NCBI GenBank assembly: GCA_020720625.1 | Contig: DYOH01000006.1 | Span: 1-64,000, forward strand | Length of the DNA: 64,000 nt | From: Acetofilamentum sp. | GTDB lineage: Bacteria; Bacteroidota; Bacteroidia; Bacteroidales; DYOH01 | Direction: 5' to 3' | Part shown: in pieces, positions 43,504 through 53,056 of the stretch | Layout: every line of letters starts with the position of its first letter | Numbering within the stretch: position 1 is the stretch's first letter | Program-made: the position numbers and the translations under genes | The notes under the pieces: generated by a model | Told to the model about the DNA's origin: nothing | Databases searched by the model: none | What the model saw: only the letters and a program-made list of their open reading frames with translations

Positions 43504-44684
43504 TAAAGCGCAGATTGAGTGCAAATTACGTTTATACCGGAAAAGTAAACGAGTTTTTCAGAAATGCCATTATAGAGCTTGATGAAAATAACCGCATTAT
43601 TCAGGTATTGCCTAATGCTGATAATCGGGAACTGGCTTTTACCGAATTTTATAATGGAATCCTTGTTCCTGGATTTATTAATGTACATAGCCATTTAGAG
43701 TTATCCGGTCTGAAGAATAAAATGGAAAAAAATACCGGTTTAGCCGGTTTTTTTGAGCAATTGAATGCAAAAAGAGCCGCACTTATAACTGATGCTAGCA
43801 AAAATGCTTTGCAAATGGCGATTGAAGAAATGTGGCGAAATGGTATTGTGGCGGTGGGAGATATCGTTAACACACCAGATACTTTGGATGTAAAGAAAAA
43901 GTTTTACGCTCAGCTATATTTCCATAATTTTGTCGAGTTAATTGGTTTTGCTGCTTCTCATGCCGATAGTGTTTTTAATATTGGGCTTGAACTTGCATCA
44001 AAATTTGCACATTTTTCTAATTCTTCTATTGTGCCGCATGCTGTTTATTCTGTTTCGGAGGCACTTTTCGAATTGATTTTTCGGCACTCATCATTATCTG
44101 AGTCTATTCTTAGTATTCATCATCAGGAGAGTATTCATGAGAATCTGATTATTGCCCAAAGAGCCGGATTATTGGCCAAGGTGTTTAACCACAGAAAGTA
44201 TCATCTTAACGATTTACCTTTATCTGATACAGTTTCCGATTTTATATCACACAAAATTTCGAATCAAAAATTAATTTTGGTGCATAATACTTTTGCTGGT
44301 GTTTGCGATTTACAGGGTTTTAATAAGCAAAATACCTTTTTGGCTATTTGTATTAATTCCAATTTGTTTATTGAAAATGAAATTCCGCTTATTGACCAAC
44401 TTTATGCATCCGGACTACCGATTTGCCTGGGAACTGATAGTTTTGCTTCTAATGATTCGCTTTCTATTCTCGATGAAATAAAGTCCATTATGTATCATTT
44501 TCCGGAGTTCGATTTTTCTGAAGTTTTGAGCTGGGCTACTTTGAATGGAGCAAAAGCCTTGAATATTCAAAACGATTATGGTACTTTTGAAAAAGGGAAA
44601 AAACCAGGTGTTAATCTTATTCAAAACTTTGATTTCAAGCGCAAAAGAGTAAGCAATGATAGTTTGGTAAAAAGAATTGCTTAA
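43500..44684 (+). CDS. Amidohydrolase-superfamily deaminase, aminodeoxyfutalosine-deaminase-like
   Basis: A 394-residue metal-dependent hydrolase. The first metal motif is PGFINVHSHLELSG (57-70, His63 and His65), and the LELS following it is typical of the cytosine/aminofutalosine-deaminase branch. The region ILSIHHQESIHENL carries the third histidine and the substrate Glu. A second pair is LVHNTFAGV, and LGTDSFASNDSL supplies the metal aspartate. The C-terminal composite beta domain is complete. Aminodeoxyfutalosine deaminase acts in the futalosine route to menaquinone, but no other mqn gene is present, so another amidine or amine substrate is possible. It is the last gene of the DUF4296 unit and overlaps the convergent GDPD gene by 4 bp. 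Confidence 0.82.
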   Translation: MIKRRLSANYVYTGKVNEFFRNAIIELDENNRIIQVLPNADNRELAFTEFYNGILVPGFINVHSHLELSGLKNKMEKNTGLAGFFEQLNAKRAALITDASKNALQMAIEEMWRNGIVAVGDIVNTPDTLDVKKKFYAQLYFHNFVELIGFAASHADSVFNIGLELASKFAHFSNSSIVPHAVYSVSEALFELIFRHSSLSESILSIHHQESIHENLIIAQRAGLLAKVFNHRKYHLNDLPLSDTVSDFISHKISNQKLILVHNTFAGVCDLQGFNKQNTFLAICINSNLFIENEIPLIDQLYASGLPICLGTDSFASNDSLSILDEIKSIMYHFPEFDFSEVLSWATLNGAKALNIQNDYGTFEKGKKPGVNLIQNFDFKRKRVSNDSLVKRIA

Positions 44685-45607
44685 GGGTATAAGCCTTTTT
44701 TTTGCAATACTTTTATCAGCAAATCGGGTCTGTCGGTAATAATGCCGTCTACTTTTTTTTCTATCAGTAATTCCATTTCATTTTCGCTGTTGATTGTCCA
44801 GAAGAATATGCCATATCCTTTTTGTTGTGCTTTATTAATTAGCGAAGCTTTATCAAGCGACAAAAACGATTCATTTGTCGGTATGGCTAATATCTTGGTT
44901 TGTGGAAACTGAAATTTAGATAGAAATAGTTTTTCTTTGATAAGAAATTCTCTTGCCTCATTGCTGGCCGCAGAACAAATATATTTGTTGGCTGTAATTT
45001 TCTGAAAATAATCCAATGTAGCTTGATGAAAAGATGAAATTATTACGTCGTCTGTTCGTTTGTATTTTTTGAGCAGATAGGCTAATTCTCGTGATGCTTT
45101 TAAGCCGCTTTCTCCATCATCTTTTATCTCAATTAATATTTTTACCAATGGATAGCGTACAAATACCTGTTCCAGACTTGGAATTTTTATTGTGGTATCA
45201 GCATAGGGATTATTTCCATCTAAATCTTTGAATTTTTTTGCAAAATTGAGCTGTTTGAGTACTAAAAGTGAGTATCTCGCTACTTCTCCTTTCCCATTTG
45301 ATGTTCTATCCAAACTCTCGTCATGAATGCAAACCAACTGACTGTCGCGCGAAAGTCTTACGTCCATTTCGAGCATATCTGCGCCAAGGGCAAGTGAACT
45401 GTCAAAGGCTAAGAGGGTATTTTCGGGAAACAATAATTTGCTGCCACCGTGGGCAATAATTAATGGCCTTTCGTATTGTTTGAAACTATAATTTGGGCTA
45501 CGCTGTTTGTTTTCAGGAACATAATCTAAAGCAAGCAGTAATATTATTAGTGCAAAAATTGTTGAGAATATATATGATTTTATCGACTTGTTTTCCATCG
45601 TTTGCAA
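44681..45607 (-). CDS. Membrane-anchored glycerophosphodiester phosphodiesterase
   Basis: A 308-residue GDPD-family enzyme with one N-terminal membrane helix (about residues 11-28) and a TIM-barrel domain outside the cytosol. Motifs: IIAHGGSKLLFPENTLLAF (50-68; the usual His-Arg is His-Gly here, with catalytic His and the Glu-Asn), GADMLEMDVRLSRD with the metal Glu and Asp, and CIHDESLDRTSNGKG with the second catalytic His. It hydrolyses glycerophosphodiesters to glycerol 3-phosphate and an alcohol. The HRG to HGG change is an oddity in an otherwise typical sequence. Confidence 0.9.
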   Translation of the reverse strand: MQTMENKSIKSYIFSTIFALIILLLALDYVPENKQRSPNYSFKQYERPLIIAHGGSKLLFPENTLLAFDSSLALGADMLEMDVRLSRDSQLVCIHDESLDRTSNGKGEVARYSLLVLKQLNFAKKFKDLDGNNPYADTTIKIPSLEQVFVRYPLVKILIEIKDDGESGLKASRELAYLLKKYKRTDDVIISSFHQATLDYFQKITANKYICSAASNEAREFLIKEKLFLSKFQFPQTKILAIPTNESFLSLDKASLINKAQQKGYGIFFWTINSENEMELLIEKKVDGIITDRPDLLIKVLQKKGLYP

Positions 45608-45694
45608 TATTTCTGTTTATTTCCAAATTTAATCTTTATTTTTTTATCATCCAAAATTCTTGCTATTAACAATAATGCTGCGTTTATGTTATCG

Positions 45695-45737
45695 GCAAAA
45701 AAAAAACTTCCTTAAGCTAAATAGCTTACAGGAAGTT
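45695..45737 (-). terminator. Terminator of the gltX unit
   Basis: Read on the minus strand: AACTTCCT-g-TAAGCT, a short loop, AGCTTA-AGGAAGTT, then ten T. A stem of about 14 bp with one bulge; it follows the gltX stop by 32 bp. Confidence 0.85.
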
Positions 45738-45769
45738 ACAATGTTTAATCCGATATTCGGAAATTTGTA

Positions 45770-47299
45770 TTATTTTAATTTTTCTATTGCATAGTTTAAT
45801 CTTGATATACTTTGCTCTTTTCCGATGATTTCTAATATGTCAAATAGATGGGGTCCTTTTGATTCGCCAACTATAGCAACACGAAATGCATTCATTACAG
45901 CTCCTATATTCATATTATTTTGTTCGATATATGCTTTTACTTCCGATTCTAGTAAATGGGCCGAAAAATCCTGGCATTTTTCTAAGATTTCTATCATTTG
46001 AAGCATTTGTGCGGAACTATCTTCTTTCCACCTTTTTTTTATGGTTTTCTCGTCGAAGGCCATTGGAGCCACAAAGAAAAAATCGCTTTGTTCCCAAAAA
46101 TCTTTAACAAAAACAGAGCGGTCTTTTACTAAGGCTACAATTTTTTCTAGTTTATTTATGTCTGCATCTACGTTTTTTAATTTAAGCAATTTCGAAAATT
46201 CTTGGGCAAGTTCTCTATTTTCTCTCTTTCTCAAATAATGCTGATTAAACCATTTGGCTTTTTCGGGGTCAAATCGCGAGCCTGATTTTCCAACTCGTTC
46301 CAGGCTAAAAAGTGGCGCAAGTTCTTCAACGTTAAAAAATTCTTGTTCAATACCCGGATTCCATCCCAAAAGGGCTAAAATATTAATAACGGCATCCGGA
46401 AAATAGCCACTTTCGCGGTAACCCGACGATATTTCTCCTGTTTCGGGGTCTTGCCATTCAAGCGGAAATACAGGGAATCCCATTTTATCGCCGTCTCTTT
46501 TACTTAGTTTGCCTTTTCCTTCGGGTTTTAGGATTAATGGCAAATGGGCAAACTCGGGCATCACTGTTTCCCAGCCAAAGGCCCGATATAGCATTACATG
46601 TAAAGGTAAAGAGGGTAGCCATTCTTCGCCACGGATTACATGGCTTATTTGCATTAAATAGTCGTCTACAATATTGGCAAGATGGTAGGTGGGCATTCCA
46701 TCTGATTTGAATAGCACTTTATCGTCTAATAAGGACGAATTTACGGTTACCTGGCCTCTAATAATGTCTTGCACAACTACATCTTCGTTTGCCGGCATTT
46801 TAAATCTGATTACATAATTTTCGCCGGAGTTCAGTTTCTCTAATACTTCTGAATTGCTTAAAGTGAGCGAATTTTTCATTTCGCCACGGGTATGTGCATT
46901 GTATTGTTGAATTGCTGATTTCTCGTTTTGCAATTTTTCGCGCATGATTTCGAGTTCTTCGGGGGTATCAAACGCATAGTATGCTTTATCCTTGTGAATC
47001 AAATCAATTGCATATTTTTGATATATTTCTTTTCGTTCCGATTGTCGGTACGGACCATATTTTCCTTCTTTCACTATCGATTCGTCGGGAACCAAACCTA
47101 GCCAGTTTAGTGAATTTACAATATATTCCTCGGCTCCGGGAACATATCGGCCTTGGTCGGTGTCTTCTATGCGCAATAAAAAATCACCACCGTGTTTTTT
47201 GGCAAATAAATAATTAAATAAGGCTGTTCTAACGCCTCCTATGTGCAAGGGACCTGTTGGACTGGGCGCAAATCGCACTCTTACTCTTCGATTCTGCAT
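45770..47299 (-). CDS. gltX: Glutamate-tRNA ligase
   Basis: Class I synthetase, 509 residues. The HIGH motif is in [14 protein letters not shown] (10-23), the KMSKS-equivalent in [12 protein letters not shown] (about 260-271), and the substrate region in [13 protein letters not shown]. The anticodon-binding domain ends about residue 509. An insertion around [16 protein letters not shown] is typical of Bacteroidota members. The order on this strand is DCC protein, ung, waaA, gltX with short gaps, so gltX is probably the last gene of that transcript and ends at a strong terminator. Confidence 0.96.
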   Translation of the reverse strand: MQNRRVRVRFAPSPTGPLHIGGVRTALFNYLFAKKHGGDFLLRIEDTDQGRYVPGAEEYIVNSLNWLGLVPDESIVKEGKYGPYRQSERKEIYQKYAIDLIHKDKAYYAFDTPEELEIMREKLQNEKSAIQQYNAHTRGEMKNSLTLSNSEVLEKLNSGENYVIRFKMPANEDVVVQDIIRGQVTVNSSLLDDKVLFKSDGMPTYHLANIVDDYLMQISHVIRGEEWLPSLPLHVMLYRAFGWETVMPEFAHLPLILKPEGKGKLSKRDGDKMGFPVFPLEWQDPETGEISSGYRESGYFPDAVINILALLGWNPGIEQEFFNVEELAPLFSLERVGKSGSRFDPEKAKWFNQHYLRKRENRELAQEFSKLLKLKNVDADINKLEKIVALVKDRSVFVKDFWEQSDFFFVAPMAFDEKTIKKRWKEDSSAQMLQMIEILEKCQDFSAHLLESEVKAYIEQNNMNIGAVMNAFRVAIVGESKGPHLFDILEIIGKEQSISRLNYAIEKLK

Positions 47300-47342
47300 A
47301 TTCTTGTTTCTTAACTTTCTAAAATTCTTGCAAAGATAGTAA

Positions 47343-48581
47343 TTATTCAGGCTTGGAAAATATACATTTTAGGATTTGATGCGTGGCTCCTGTATTTTTC
47401 TCAATGTACTGCTTATTTTTTTCGCCGCTAGCCATTCGGGCATCTTCCTTTTCTAGCCAATAATTTAGTTGTGTGTTTAATTGTTCTGTCGATTTTATAC
47501 TTACTGCACCACCATGTGAAATCATTTCTTTTGCCTCTTCAAATTTTTGGTATTTGGGGCCAAATATTATGGCCAGGCCGAATGTGGCCGGTTCCATGGT
47601 ATTATGTATACCTGACCCAAAACCACCTCCAATGTATGCTATTTCTCCATACTGATAGAGCGATGAAAGCATGCCAACGTTATCTATGATTAAAATGCTT
47701 ACATCTTTTACATTCTCTATGTGGGCATTCGAATATCTTATAAAACTTTTTTTTAGTTGATTTTCGATTTGGATTATATGGTTTTTACTGATTTCGTGGG
47801 GGGCAATGATGTATTTTGTATCTGCCTGATTATTATTAATATAATCGATAATGTGCTTCTCGTCGGGCGGCCAACTGCTACCGGCCACAACGAGCTTTTT
47901 ATGATTTTTGAATGCGGCTGCAATAGCAATCTTTTCTGCTTGTTTTCCAATGGAAAATACTCTGTCGAATCTTGTATCGCTGCTTCTGCTTACGTTGGTA
48001 AATCCATATTTAGTCAATAATTCTACTGATTCCTGATTCTGAACAAAAAAATGGGTGAAAAAGCTGAGCATTTTCTTATAAAATCTTCCATAAGATTTAA
48101 AAAACAACTGGTTTTTACGGAACAAGCCTGAAATTAGATAAGTTGGTATATTTTTTTTATGTAATTGGTTTAAATAGTGGTACCAAAAATCGTATTTTAC
48201 AAAAATGCTCATTTCCGGGTTTATCCAGTCTATAAATTTTTTGGCGTTTTTTGCCTTGTCTGCGGGTAAGTAGCAAACATAATCTGCCAGGGCATAGTTT
48301 TTTCGGATTTCATATCCCGATGGTGAGAAAAAACTCAGTACAATCTTTTTCTCCGGAAATTTGGCTTTTATGGCTTCTATCAGCGGTCTTCCTTGTTCAA
48401 ATTCGCCTAGCGACGATACATGAAACCAAACAGTTTTGGTCTCAAACAGGTTTTTTGTCGAGATATTGTTTATACTAGCCTTTTGTCCTTGAACAAAAAG
48501 ACCAGCTTTTCTATGTATCGGACTTATCAATTTGGCTGTTAATTGATAAACATAAATCCCTAAGTTGTACAAAATGAGCAT
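47343..48581 (-). CDS. waaA: 3-deoxy-D-manno-octulosonic acid transferase
   Basis: Transfers Kdo to lipid A precursors at the inner membrane, a GT-B enzyme of family GT30. 412 residues, with the N-terminal membrane-associated helix [19 protein letters not shown], the acceptor-lobe motif [14 protein letters not shown] (54-67; Glu60-type catalytic residue), [36 protein letters not shown] and the CMP-Kdo motif [20 protein letters not shown] (about 317-336). Normal length. It lies 6 bp after ung. Confidence 0.95.
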   Translation of the reverse strand: MLILYNLGIYVYQLTAKLISPIHRKAGLFVQGQKASINNISTKNLFETKTVWFHVSSLGEFEQGRPLIEAIKAKFPEKKIVLSFFSPSGYEIRKNYALADYVCYLPADKAKNAKKFIDWINPEMSIFVKYDFWYHYLNQLHKKNIPTYLISGLFRKNQLFFKSYGRFYKKMLSFFTHFFVQNQESVELLTKYGFTNVSRSSDTRFDRVFSIGKQAEKIAIAAAFKNHKKLVVAGSSWPPDEKHIIDYINNNQADTKYIIAPHEISKNHIIQIENQLKKSFIRYSNAHIENVKDVSILIIDNVGMLSSLYQYGEIAYIGGGFGSGIHNTMEPATFGLAIIFGPKYQKFEEAKEMISHGGAVSIKSTEQLNTQLNYWLEKEDARMASGEKNKQYIEKNTGATHQILKCIFSKPE

Positions 48582-48587
48582 ATTGTG

Positions 48588-49280
48588 TTATTTAAGGTAA
48601 ATAGGTAAATCCCAGTTGATTTTTTTTTGTTTATGCAGTTCTAAGTAGGCGTTTGTTTGGCTAAATGGTTGGGAGCCAAAAAATCCATTTCTTGCCGAAA
48701 GGGGCGAAGGATGTGCGCTTTTTATTATTTTGTGTTTGGTTTCGTCTATCAAATTTTGTTTTGAATGTGCAAAATTACCCCATAGAATAAATACAATCTG
48801 TTCTTTAGTATCCGAAATGCGGCTAATTATGGAGTCAGTAAATTTTTGCCAGCCTATTTTGCTATGCGATGCTGCTTTGTGAGCTTCAACGCTTAAAATG
48901 GCATTGATTAGTAAAACTCCTTGCTCGGCCCAATTGCCTAAATCGCCATGAAACGGAATAGCTGCACCGGTATCTGAGTGGAGTTCTTTGTAAATATTTC
49001 GCAGGGATGGTGGAAGTGAAATTCCGCCAGGGACAGAGAACGCAAGGCCATTGGCCTGCCCTGTATTGTGATAGGGGTCCTGGCCCAATATTACTACTTT
49101 TAGTTTGTTTAATGCACATAAGTGGAACGCCCGAAATAGTTGCTGTTTGGCAGGAAATATTTCTTTTGTGTTATAAAGTAATACTATTTCTTTTTCCATT
49201 TCATTAAATTCTTTGCTATGAATCTCTTCCCGCAAGAAAGTGCTCCAATCGGAGGGTATGTAGCTTTTTAGTTCTTTCAT
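48588..49280 (-). CDS. ung: Uracil-DNA glycosylase
   Basis: Removes uracil from DNA, the first step of base excision repair (family 1). 230 residues. The water-activating motif is VILGQDPYHNTGQANGLAFS (63-82, Asp68 and Tyr70), the Phe pocket is in LAFSVP, and the second motif is SAHPSPLSA near residue 190 with the catalytic His. The N-terminal region DWSTFLREEI is also typical. All key residues are present. Confidence 0.96.
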   Translation of the reverse strand: MKELKSYIPSDWSTFLREEIHSKEFNEMEKEIVLLYNTKEIFPAKQQLFRAFHLCALNKLKVVILGQDPYHNTGQANGLAFSVPGGISLPPSLRNIYKELHSDTGAAIPFHGDLGNWAEQGVLLINAILSVEAHKAASHSKIGWQKFTDSIISRISDTKEQIVFILWGNFAHSKQNLIDETKHKIIKSAHPSPLSARNGFFGSQPFSQTNAYLELHKQKKINWDLPIYLK

Positions 49281-49303
49281 GCAACAAAATTAGGAAAGGC
49301 CGT

Positions 49304-49699
49304 TTAATCCAAAAATCTTTTTTTTAATTCCGGACTTGGAATCATACATTTATCTTTTTTCCCAAACCATTTGTATCTGTTGATTGCTATAAAATCATAT
49401 ATTTTGTCTCTAATATAAAGGGGAATTAAGTAGGCTAGTTTTATTAATATGCGGGCACCACCAAATGCTGCTATTATTTCTATGGCGGCAGTTGATTTTA
49501 CATAGGCTTTGCTATTTTTTAAGAGTATTACCGAATCTGCTTTAATATGGTGATATTGCTCCATAAATTCCTTTGCGCTTTTGGATTGGATGGCTGCAAA
49601 TACGAACTTCTCCTTTTTGTCCAGGCGTATAATGGATTGAACGCTCGAATTGCATAAATTGCATACGCCATCAAATAAAATTATTTGTTGCTCTTTCAT
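49304..49699 (-). CDS. DCC-family (DUF393) thiol-disulfide oxidoreductase-like protein
   Basis: A 131-residue thioredoxin-like protein. The family motif FDGVCNLCNSSVQ (9-21) carries the CxxC pair that gives the family its name. The later block SKSAKEFMEQY and the region GARILIKLAYLIPLYIRDKI (80-99) are also family features. Members are predicted redox proteins with no firm role. It is the first gene of the DCC-ung-waaA-gltX unit; its promoter lies in the divergent region shared with nrtR. Confidence 0.9.
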   Translation of the reverse strand: MKEQQIILFDGVCNLCNSSVQSIIRLDKKEKFVFAAIQSKSAKEFMEQYHHIKADSVILLKNSKAYVKSTAAIEIIAAFGGARILIKLAYLIPLYIRDKIYDFIAINRYKWFGKKDKCMIPSPELKKRFLD

Positions 49700-49828
49700 A
49701 GTGCAAGTATAATAAATTCTTTTTTCTCTATCGTTATTTCATTGTATATTATAAATGCCTGAAATATTGTAGTTTATACTATTATCAAAAGAGTTTCAGT
49801 TTATGTATTTGGTAAAAATATGTTAAAA

Positions 49829-49843
49829 GTGTATTTTGTACAC
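49829..49843. promoter_or_regulatory. Palindromic site 1 (GTGT-N7-ACAC), candidate NrtR operator
   Basis: GTGTATTTTGTACAC, part of a longer palindrome AGTGTA-N5-TACACT (49828-49844). It lies 7 bp upstream of the -33 box of the nrtR promoter. A second site with the same half-sites is at 49882-49896, 53 bp away centre to centre. Confidence 0.55.
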
Positions 49844-49850
49844 TATATTG

Positions 49851-49882
49851 TTTGCTTGTAAAAATATATTGTCGTAGATTTG
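49851..49882 (+). promoter_or_regulatory. nrtR promoter
   Basis: TTTG (49851-49854), a 20-bp spacer, and TAGATTTG (49875-49882), matching TTTG / TAnnTTTG. The start codon of nrtR is at 49906. Confidence 0.65.
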
Positions 49883-49896
49883 TGTCAAAATAACAC
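49882..49896. promoter_or_regulatory. Palindromic site 2 (GTGT-N7-ACAC), candidate NrtR operator
   Basis: GTGTCAAAATAACAC overlaps the expected transcription start directly after the minus-7 box. It shares the half-sites and spacing of the site at 49829-49843. A protein bound here would block transcription. Confidence 0.55.
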
Positions 49897-49905
49897 TTAA
49901 TAGAA

Positions 49906-50607
49906 ATGTCAAAAGAAAACAAATATTGCTACGATTATCCAAGGCCATCACTTACAGTAGATTGTGTAGTTTTTGGTTTCGATGGATTGAGTATAAAAGT
50001 ACTGCTGATAAATAGGGGAGTGGAGCCTTTCAAAGGAAAATGGGCTTTGCCGGGTGGTTTTGTAAGAATGGAAGAGTCTATCGACGAAGCTGCCGCTCGC
50101 GAATTAAAAGAAGAAACATCCATACATTCTATTTTTTTGGAACAGCTCTATACTTTTGGTGCTCCCGAAAGAGATCCGAGGGGTAGGGTAGTGTCGGTGG
50201 CCTATTTTGCCCTTATCAATCTGCATCATTTTAATGCAATGGCCGGAGATGATGCACAAAAAGCTCAATGGTTTAGTCTACAGGATTTTCCGCCACTTGC
50301 TTTTGATCATGCAGAAATATTGAGAATGGCAGTATATCGTTTAAAAGGTAAAATTAGGTATCAACCCATTGGTTTTGAGTTATTACCGGAAAAATTTACG
50401 CTTGTTCAGCTACAAAATTTGTACGAGGCTGTGCTTGAGATGCCCTTAGATAAAAGAAATTTTCGACGCAAAATGCTGAGTACCGGTTTACTTATAGAAC
50501 TAAATGAAAAAGATATGCGATCTACACGTAAAAAGGCGCAGCTTTATCAGTTTAATCAGGAGAAATTCAACGAATTGAGTAAAAAAGGCTTTAACTTCGA
50601 GATTTAA
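49906..50607 (+). CDS. nrtR: NrtR-type Nudix transcriptional regulator of NAD metabolism
   Basis: A 233-residue protein with a Nudix domain (about 12-145) and a winged-helix C-terminus (about 155-225), the layout of NrtR. The Nudix box [20 protein letters not shown] (51-70) has its Glu residues, but the Gly near the end of the consensus is replaced by Ser72, so catalysis may be lost and the domain may only sense ADP-ribose, as known for several NrtR proteins. The C-terminal block [20 protein letters not shown] and NFRRKML are family features. The neighbouring nicotinamidase supports a role in NAD salvage. Two palindromes flank its promoter, so autoregulation is likely. Confidence 0.9.
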   Translation: MSKENKYCYDYPRPSLTVDCVVFGFDGLSIKVLLINRGVEPFKGKWALPGGFVRMEESIDEAAARELKEETSIHSIFLEQLYTFGAPERDPRGRVVSVAYFALINLHHFNAMAGDDAQKAQWFSLQDFPPLAFDHAEILRMAVYRLKGKIRYQPIGFELLPEKFTLVQLQNLYEAVLEMPLDKRNFRRKMLSTGLLIELNEKDMRSTRKKAQLYQFNQEKFNELSKKGFNFEI

Positions 50608-50639
50608 ATAACTACGTATCAACTTAAAATGTAAATATC

Positions 50640-51425
50640 ATGAAAAAGAATGCATTACTGATTATCGACCCGCAAAATGATTTTTGTAGCCCAAATGGAG
50701 CATTATTTGTAAATGGTGCCGATGAAGATATGAACAGATTGGCCAATTGGATTCTGAAATTTAATAAGGATATTGATTTTATTGGTGTAACCGTTGATTC
50801 GCATCAACCAAACGATATTTCGCATCCGCAATTTTGGATGGACAAAAATGGCCAATATCCTTCTCCCTTTACGCAAATTACATCAAAAGATGTGGAAGAT
50901 GGTATTTGGACTCCCCGTTTCGACCCTGCCAGATGCTTAGACTATTTGAAAGAACTAGAGCGACAAGGCGAATATCCGCACGTAATTTGGCCTATGCATT
51001 GCATTATTGGTAGCGAAGGGGCAGCCATTTATCCCAAATTGCTTAGCGCAATGATTAAATGGACGGAGAGTGGAAAATTTTATCAAACTGTGGCCAAAGG
51101 TACATTCCCTTTTACCGAGCATTTTGGTGCATTTCGCGCTAATATTCCTGATGCTTCACGCCCCGAAACGCAATTAAATCATGGACTGATTAAAACACTC
51201 GAATCTTATCAGAATGTATATCTGGCCGGAGAAGCTAAGTCGCATTGCGTGGCCAATAGTTTAAAACAGGTTTTAGACGAAGCTCCTGCGCTGGCTCCTA
51301 AATTTATTGTGATGACGGATGCCATGTCGAATGTTGCCGGTTTCGAAACGCTCGGTGACCCAATTTACGAAAGAGCCAAAAGGATGGGCGTGCGGTTTAC
51401 AAGCACCAACAACAATTTACTTTAA
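50640..51425 (+). CDS. Nicotinamidase / isochorismatase-family cysteine hydrolase
   Basis: A 261-residue cysteine hydrolase, probably nicotinamidase (PncA-like), which turns nicotinamide into nicotinic acid for NAD salvage. The catalytic aspartate is in LIIDPQNDFCSPNG (7-20), the metal residues in VTVDSHQPNDISHP (50-63; Asp53, His55, His62), and the nucleophile in EAKSHCVANS (about Cys205). Longer than many family members because of extra segments between 75 and 115. It begins 32 bp after nrtR and is therefore almost certainly controlled with it. Confidence 0.88.
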   Translation: MKKNALLIIDPQNDFCSPNGALFVNGADEDMNRLANWILKFNKDIDFIGVTVDSHQPNDISHPQFWMDKNGQYPSPFTQITSKDVEDGIWTPRFDPARCLDYLKELERQGEYPHVIWPMHCIIGSEGAAIYPKLLSAMIKWTESGKFYQTVAKGTFPFTEHFGAFRANIPDASRPETQLNHGLIKTLESYQNVYLAGEAKSHCVANSLKQVLDEAPALAPKFIVMTDAMSNVAGFETLGDPIYERAKRMGVRFTSTNNNLL

Positions 51426-51450
51426 TTTATTAACCCTAAAATTTTTAGCC

Positions 51451-52137
51451 ATGAACTTCTTAGATTTGGATTTTGACTTAAATTTCGGTAACTTTAATCC
51501 TGAGGATATTGATACTGACGAAACCATCAACGCTGTTTTTATTGTTGATACTTCGCCTTCTGTGCAGTCGTATGTGAAAGATTTGAATACTGCTTTCAAC
51601 GATTTTACTTCGACTTTACAAAAGTCGCATATTGCAAAGCGTTTGTTTGTTTCGGTGCTTGAGTTTAATTCTAATATACATGTTGCCAATGGGTTTCAGC
51701 CAATCAGTAATATTCCGGTAATGGATTTTTCTAAGCGCATTAAAGGAGCTACGGCTTTATATGATGCGATTATTACTGGTTTGAAAAATGCTTTGGATTA
51801 CAGGAATAATCTCGAAAACTCTGGTATTGATACAAAAACCCTTATTTTTGTGCTCACCGACGGGTGGGACAATGCGTCGAAGCATAATGCTCACGAAATT
51901 AAGCTCGTTTTGGACGATTTGCGTAAAGATGAAAGAAGTGCATTTTCTTTCTCCAGTATTCTTTTCGGTATTGGAATGGATTCAAATTTTGGTCAGATTC
52001 AAAAAAACTTAGGCTTTGACCATTGGGCAAAAGTGGGAACTAGCGGTAAGGAACTTCGAAAAATGATTGGCTTTATATCTCAGTCAATTTCATCGGTTTC
52101 GGCTGGTGGCGGATTCCCTGCTCCTATCGATTTTTAA
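51451..52137 (+). CDS. VWA-domain protein, TerY-like
   Basis: A 228-residue von Willebrand A domain with a full MIDAS metal site: DTSPS (Asp33, Ser35, Ser37), the threonine in KGATALYDA (Thr101) and the aspartate in LTDGWDN (Asp137). The ATG at 51451 removes a meaningless upstream extension. No membrane helix or signal peptide, so it is cytosolic like TerY. The short acidic N-terminus (MNFLDLDFDL) is unusual. It follows the nicotinamidase by 25 bp, and a terminator at 52148 separates it from the PP2C gene. With the PP2C and kinase downstream it fits the TerY-phosphorylation triad known from tellurite-resistance-type stress systems. Confidence 0.86.
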   Translation: MNFLDLDFDLNFGNFNPEDIDTDETINAVFIVDTSPSVQSYVKDLNTAFNDFTSTLQKSHIAKRLFVSVLEFNSNIHVANGFQPISNIPVMDFSKRIKGATALYDAIITGLKNALDYRNNLENSGIDTKTLIFVLTDGWDNASKHNAHEIKLVLDDLRKDERSAFSFSSILFGIGMDSNFGQIQKNLGFDHWAKVGTSGKELRKMIGFISQSISSVSAGGGFPAPIDF

Positions 52138-52147
52138 TGTATTTGCG

Positions 52148-52185
52148 GGGACTTTTAATTTTGTGACAAAAGTCCCTTATCTTTT
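52148..52185 (+). terminator. Terminator after the VWA gene
   Basis: GGGACTTTT (52148-52156) and AAAAGTCCC (52168-52176) form a 9-bp perfect stem, followed by TTATCTTTTC. It would end the nrtR-nicotinamidase-VWA transcript. Confidence 0.7.
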
Positions 52186-52318
52186 CTGTGATGAAAAACA
52201 TATTGGGTTAAATTTCTTATTTACTTGATTTTGTTTGTTATCGCATAAAGGAAAAACGTCATATTTTGGACAGATTAGATAATTCTTGAATATGGCTTTA
52301 AATATTAATTTTTGTTGC

Positions 52319-53056
52319 ATGAAAACTGAATTTTTGATTAAAAAGGGGACGTCTCATCCCGTGTTTTGCGAGGATTTTTTCGTTATCGAAGAGTCTGAAC
52401 ATTGGTTAATGACGGCTGTTTTTGATGGCTGTAGTTCTGGTACGGATTCGCATTTTGCATCTACACTTTTAGCTAAATTAGCGCGTAAAGCGTTTAGGTA
52501 TCATGCTAAAAATAACAATTCGGCAGATTCTTTAGCTAAGAATATTATTCAATCGCTTGTTTATGATTTGTTGAAAGTGATGAATGATTTGATTATTAGT
52601 AAGATGGAGCTGCTCTCAACCATCATTATAGCCATTGTTGATAAAGATACAAACAGGGCTTTTGTTTTTGTGCAAGGCGACGGGGTGATTGTGTGCGATG
52701 GCAAAACCGAGATATTTGACCACGATGATAAACCTGATTATTTGATTTATGATATTGAAAAAATTGCCACTTCTGATGTATTTTTTCTTTGGTGGGAAAT
52801 GCACACCCAAAAACGGGATTTTGATCATTTCCATGATTTATCTATCTCTACAGATGGGATTTTAACTTTTGAAAAATATTCTTATGAGAATTCAGAACCA
52901 TTGGATTCTCCGCTAGCATTTTTACTGATTGATTATTCGCCTGCCAAGGATGCCAAGTTGCCCAGAAAGTACTTTAAGTTAATAAAGAAGCACAAATTTC
53001 AGCACTACGATGATATTGCCATGATTAGAATTACAAATTATGATAAGAAGAACTAA
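52319..53056 (+). CDS. PP2C-like serine/threonine phosphatase of a TerY-type triad
   Basis: A 245-residue PP2C-fold protein. From the ATG at 52319 it reads HPVFCEDFFVI (13-23), the first acidic site with Asp19; VFDGCSSGTDS (34-44), the metal Asp-Gly; LSTIIIAIVD with VFVQGDG (about 97-122), the second core; and HYDDIAMI near the C-terminus with the Asp pair. Each PP2C metal site is recognisable, though the usual DGHGG is DGCSS. An ATG at 52292 would add nine residues. Predicted role: removing phosphate placed by the downstream kinase. The stop overlaps the pgeF start by 17 bp. Confidence 0.82.
   Translation: MKTEFLIKKGTSHPVFCEDFFVIEESEHWLMTAVFDGCSSGTDSHFASTLLAKLARKAFRYHAKNNNSADSLAKNIIQSLVYDLLKVMNDLIISKMELLSTIIIAIVDKDTNRAFVFVQGDGVIVCDGKTEIFDHDDKPDYLIYDIEKIATSDVFFLWWEMHTQKRDFDHFHDLSISTDGILTFEKYSYENSEPLDSPLAFLLIDYSPAKDAKLPRKYFKLIKKHKFQHYDDIAMIRITNYDKKN

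Noticed and set aside
49906..50607. Simple Nudix hydrolase
   Set aside because: The C-terminal winged-helix region and the adjacent nicotinamidase fit NrtR better, and the Nudix box has Ser in place of a conserved Gly.
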